From: Bacillus ectoiniformans
GTDB lineage: Bacteria; Bacillota; Bacilli; Bacillales; Domibacillaceae
Assembly: GCF_016908875.1 (NCBI RefSeq)
Contig: NZ_JAFBES010000004.1
Span: forward strand, 1-64,000
DNA: 64,000 nucleotides
Reading direction: 5' to 3'
Under the pieces are notes generated by a model that was given only the letters and a program-made list of their open reading frames with translations, did no database searches and was not told the origin of the DNA. The position numbers and the translations under genes were made by a program. Of this stretch, positions 62,662-64,000 are shown in pieces. Each line of letters begins with the position of its first letter. Position 1 is the first letter of the stretch.

Positions 62662-64000
62662 CTCCTTCAACCCTCTCGATGTATTTCTTTACTTTTCTTG
62701 CTGCAGATGATTGGCTAATTCCTAAGAACTCAGCCACTTTGTAAGTAGATGAAAATTGTTCATAAGCCTGAATCACCATATTGCGTTCTACTTCTTCTAG
62801 CACTTCTGGCAATGTATTTCCTTTTTTCACAAAATTCTGTTCAAACATTTCAATCGGCAAGTCGTTAAGAGTAACCACATTATCACTGGTAACGACAAGA
62901 CGCTCGACCATATTTTCAAGTTCTCTAATATTTCCTTTCCATGAAAAATCCAGAAAGGCATTTAGTACTTTGGGAGAAAATCGAACCTGGCAATCATATT
63001 GTTGATTAAAGTAGTCCAGAAAATGATAAGTGAGCGGAATGATATCTTCTTTTCTTTTCCGCAGCGGAGGAATTTGAATAGGCACCACATTCAATCGGTA
63101 GTATAAGTCTCTTCGAAATGTTCCCTGCTCGACCATCTCAGCTAAATTTTTATTGGTTGCCGCAACGATTCGCAAGTTTAAAGAGATCGGATATTTTCCT
63201 CCAACGGGACGGATCTGTTTCTCCTGCAGCACATGCAGAAGTTTGCTTTGCGCTGTTAATGACAATTCACCGATTTCATCGAGAAACAGCGTGCCATTAT
63301 TGGATAACTCAATCAACCCTTTTTTCCCTTCTCGAAAAGCTCCTGTAAATGTACCGCCTTCATAGCCAAATAGTTCTGACTCAAGCAGCTGATCTGGCAA
63401 TGCGGCGCAATTCACTTCATTTAACACTTCATTACGCCGTTCGCTTAACTGATGAATGGTTCGGACGATGCGGCTTTTCCCCACACCCGTTTCACCTAGC
63501 AAAAGCACCGTCGTATTCACTTTAGCAATCTTGCGGATCGTCACCATGACCCGTTCCATTTTTTCACTCTTCGTAATTAATCCTTCTACTTCAAGCGGCT
63601 CATGAAAGTCTTTCTTGTATGTGGCGATCTGATCCTCCATCTCTTCCACTTGATGTCTAAGCTGCATAATTTCAGTTAGATCCCGTGAGTAGCTGATGAC
63701 ACTTTTTAAATCACCATCTTCATTAAAGACCGGTCTTGTCCGCACATGCAGATAGCGCCCAGAATTGGTCATTTGAAATATCTCAATCGGCTGCGGCCGT
63801 TCAATTACTTTTAATGTAGCAGAAGGATAGAATATCCCCATCTTCTCTAATTCTTTCACGTGCTTTCCAATTAAATCAACCGCTGCCATCTGATAGTTTT
63901 TTTCACAAGTGGAGTTCACACGGACAACCACTCCATTGGCATCGGTTACAAAGATCTCATCGAAAGACGATTCGAAAATATCATACAATTCACTGTACAC
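62654..64000 (-). CDS. Sigma-54-dependent PAS/AAA+/Fis activator (partial, off right edge)
   Basis: At least 448 residues are present; the 5' end probably lies beyond the window, since the frame is open to base 64000. Domains in the visible part are PAS (about 5-110), a short coiled coil, and AAA+ with Walker A GETGVGKS, sigma-54 contact loop GTFTGA (variant of GAFTGA) and Walker B GTLFLDE. A Fis/TyrR-type helix-turn-helix is at the end (YKVAEFLGISQSSAARKVKK). It heads or belongs to the permease-gabD operon and probably activates it in response to GABA-like inducer. Confidence 0.9.
   Translation of the reverse strand: MYSELYDIFESSFDEIFVTDANGVVVRVNSTCEKNYQMAAVDLIGKHVKELEKMGIFYPSATLKVIERPQPIEIFQMTNSGRYLHVRTRPVFNEDGDLKSVISYSRDLTEIMQLRHQVEEMEDQIATYKKDFHEPLEVEGLITKSEKMERVMVTIRKIAKVNTTVLLLGETGVGKSRIVRTIHQLSERRNEVLNEVNCAALPDQLLESELFGYEGGTFTGAFREGKKGLIELSNNGTLFLDEIGELSLTAQSKLLHVLQEKQIRPVGGKYPISLNLRIVAATNKNLAEMVEQGTFRRDLYYRLNVVPIQIPPLRKRKEDIIPLTYHFLDYFNQQYDCQVRFSPKVLNAFLDFSWKGNIRELENMVERLVVTSDNVVTLNDLPIEMFEQNFVKKGNTLPEVLEEVERNMVIQAYEQFSSTYKVAEFLGISQSSAARKVKKYIERVEGDG

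Noticed and set aside
1-64000. Prophage, insertion sequence or integrative element
   Set aside because: No transposase, integrase, phage structural gene or flanking direct repeat was recognised. The window is conserved core chromosome with local insertions.

Overview
This window is an ordinary chromosomal segment of a low-to-moderate GC, endospore-forming Bacillaceae (Firmicutes), related to but distinct from Bacillus subtilis. The left edge is the 5' end of a 16S rRNA gene on the minus strand. Much of the remaining order follows B. subtilis: yugO-yugN-pgi-yugJ-yuzA-yugI-alaT-alaR-yugF-yugE-patB-kapB-kapD-pbpD-yufK-mrpABCDEFG-yuxO, then yuiF-pepA(yuiE)-yuiB-yuiA-ndh(yumB)-yumC-yutM-yuzB-yutJ. 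A CotF-type coat protein and the phosphorelay genes kapB and kapD point to a spore former. Clean Shine-Dalgarno sites, frequent TTG/GTG starts and strong terminators fit the same group. Names and functions come from recognising protein families and gene order; no database search was run.

Layout. 1-560: 16S 5' end, its leader and an rRNA promoter. 550-4900: an EamA transporter broken by one in-frame stop, an MgtC/SapB protein, small proteins, tRNA-Ala(GGC), yugO and yugN. 4951-8900: a DUF3888 protein, pgi, yugJ and yuzA. 8990-14690: arginine/ornithine catabolism (rocG, rocD, rocA, with rocR divergent). 14778-18155: an HxlR regulator divergent from a VOC protein and a quinone-oxidoreductase-like protein, then an NhaC antiporter. 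18462-27002: coat protein, NERD protein, a nested 21-bp repeat field, yugI, a sodium symporter, alaT-alaR, yugF, yugE and patB. 27042-31255: a preQ1-riboswitch-controlled queCDE operon, a lipoprotein cyclophilin, kapB and kapD; kinB is not found where B. subtilis has it. 31529-41052: pbpD, yufK, the Mrp antiporter operon, a ydaT-like gene and yuxO. 41297-46826: a second NhaC antiporter behind a sigma-54 promoter, yuiF, a second nested 21-bp repeat field, and pepA. 46926-56978: a signal-less cobalamin-binding-type protein and the yui/yum/yut redox and Fe-S genes, with a third repeat cluster at 52537. 57065-64000: an RsbR-type stressosome protein, a probable methanogen-output-domain protein, a Cu/Zn-SOD lipoprotein, and a gab-like operon (sigma-54 activator, permease, semialdehyde dehydrogenase) that runs off the right edge.

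How it fits together. Nitrogen and carbon recovery from arginine, ornithine and probably GABA (roc and gab-like genes) sits beside a heavy investment in Na+/H+ exchange (two NhaC, YuiF, Mrp). rocA and the first nhaC share a nearly identical 32-bp promoter-proximal element, which suggests co-regulation. The second nhaC has a textbook -24/-12 promoter. The RocR next to rocA has lost the GAFTGA sigma-54 contact loop.

The most unusual structure is the hierarchical repeat: 21-bp units grouped five or six at a time and separated by linkers. It occurs at two distant loci (20324-20699 and 44693-45225). A different 21-bp family lies at 52537-52642. I found no known element class that explains them.
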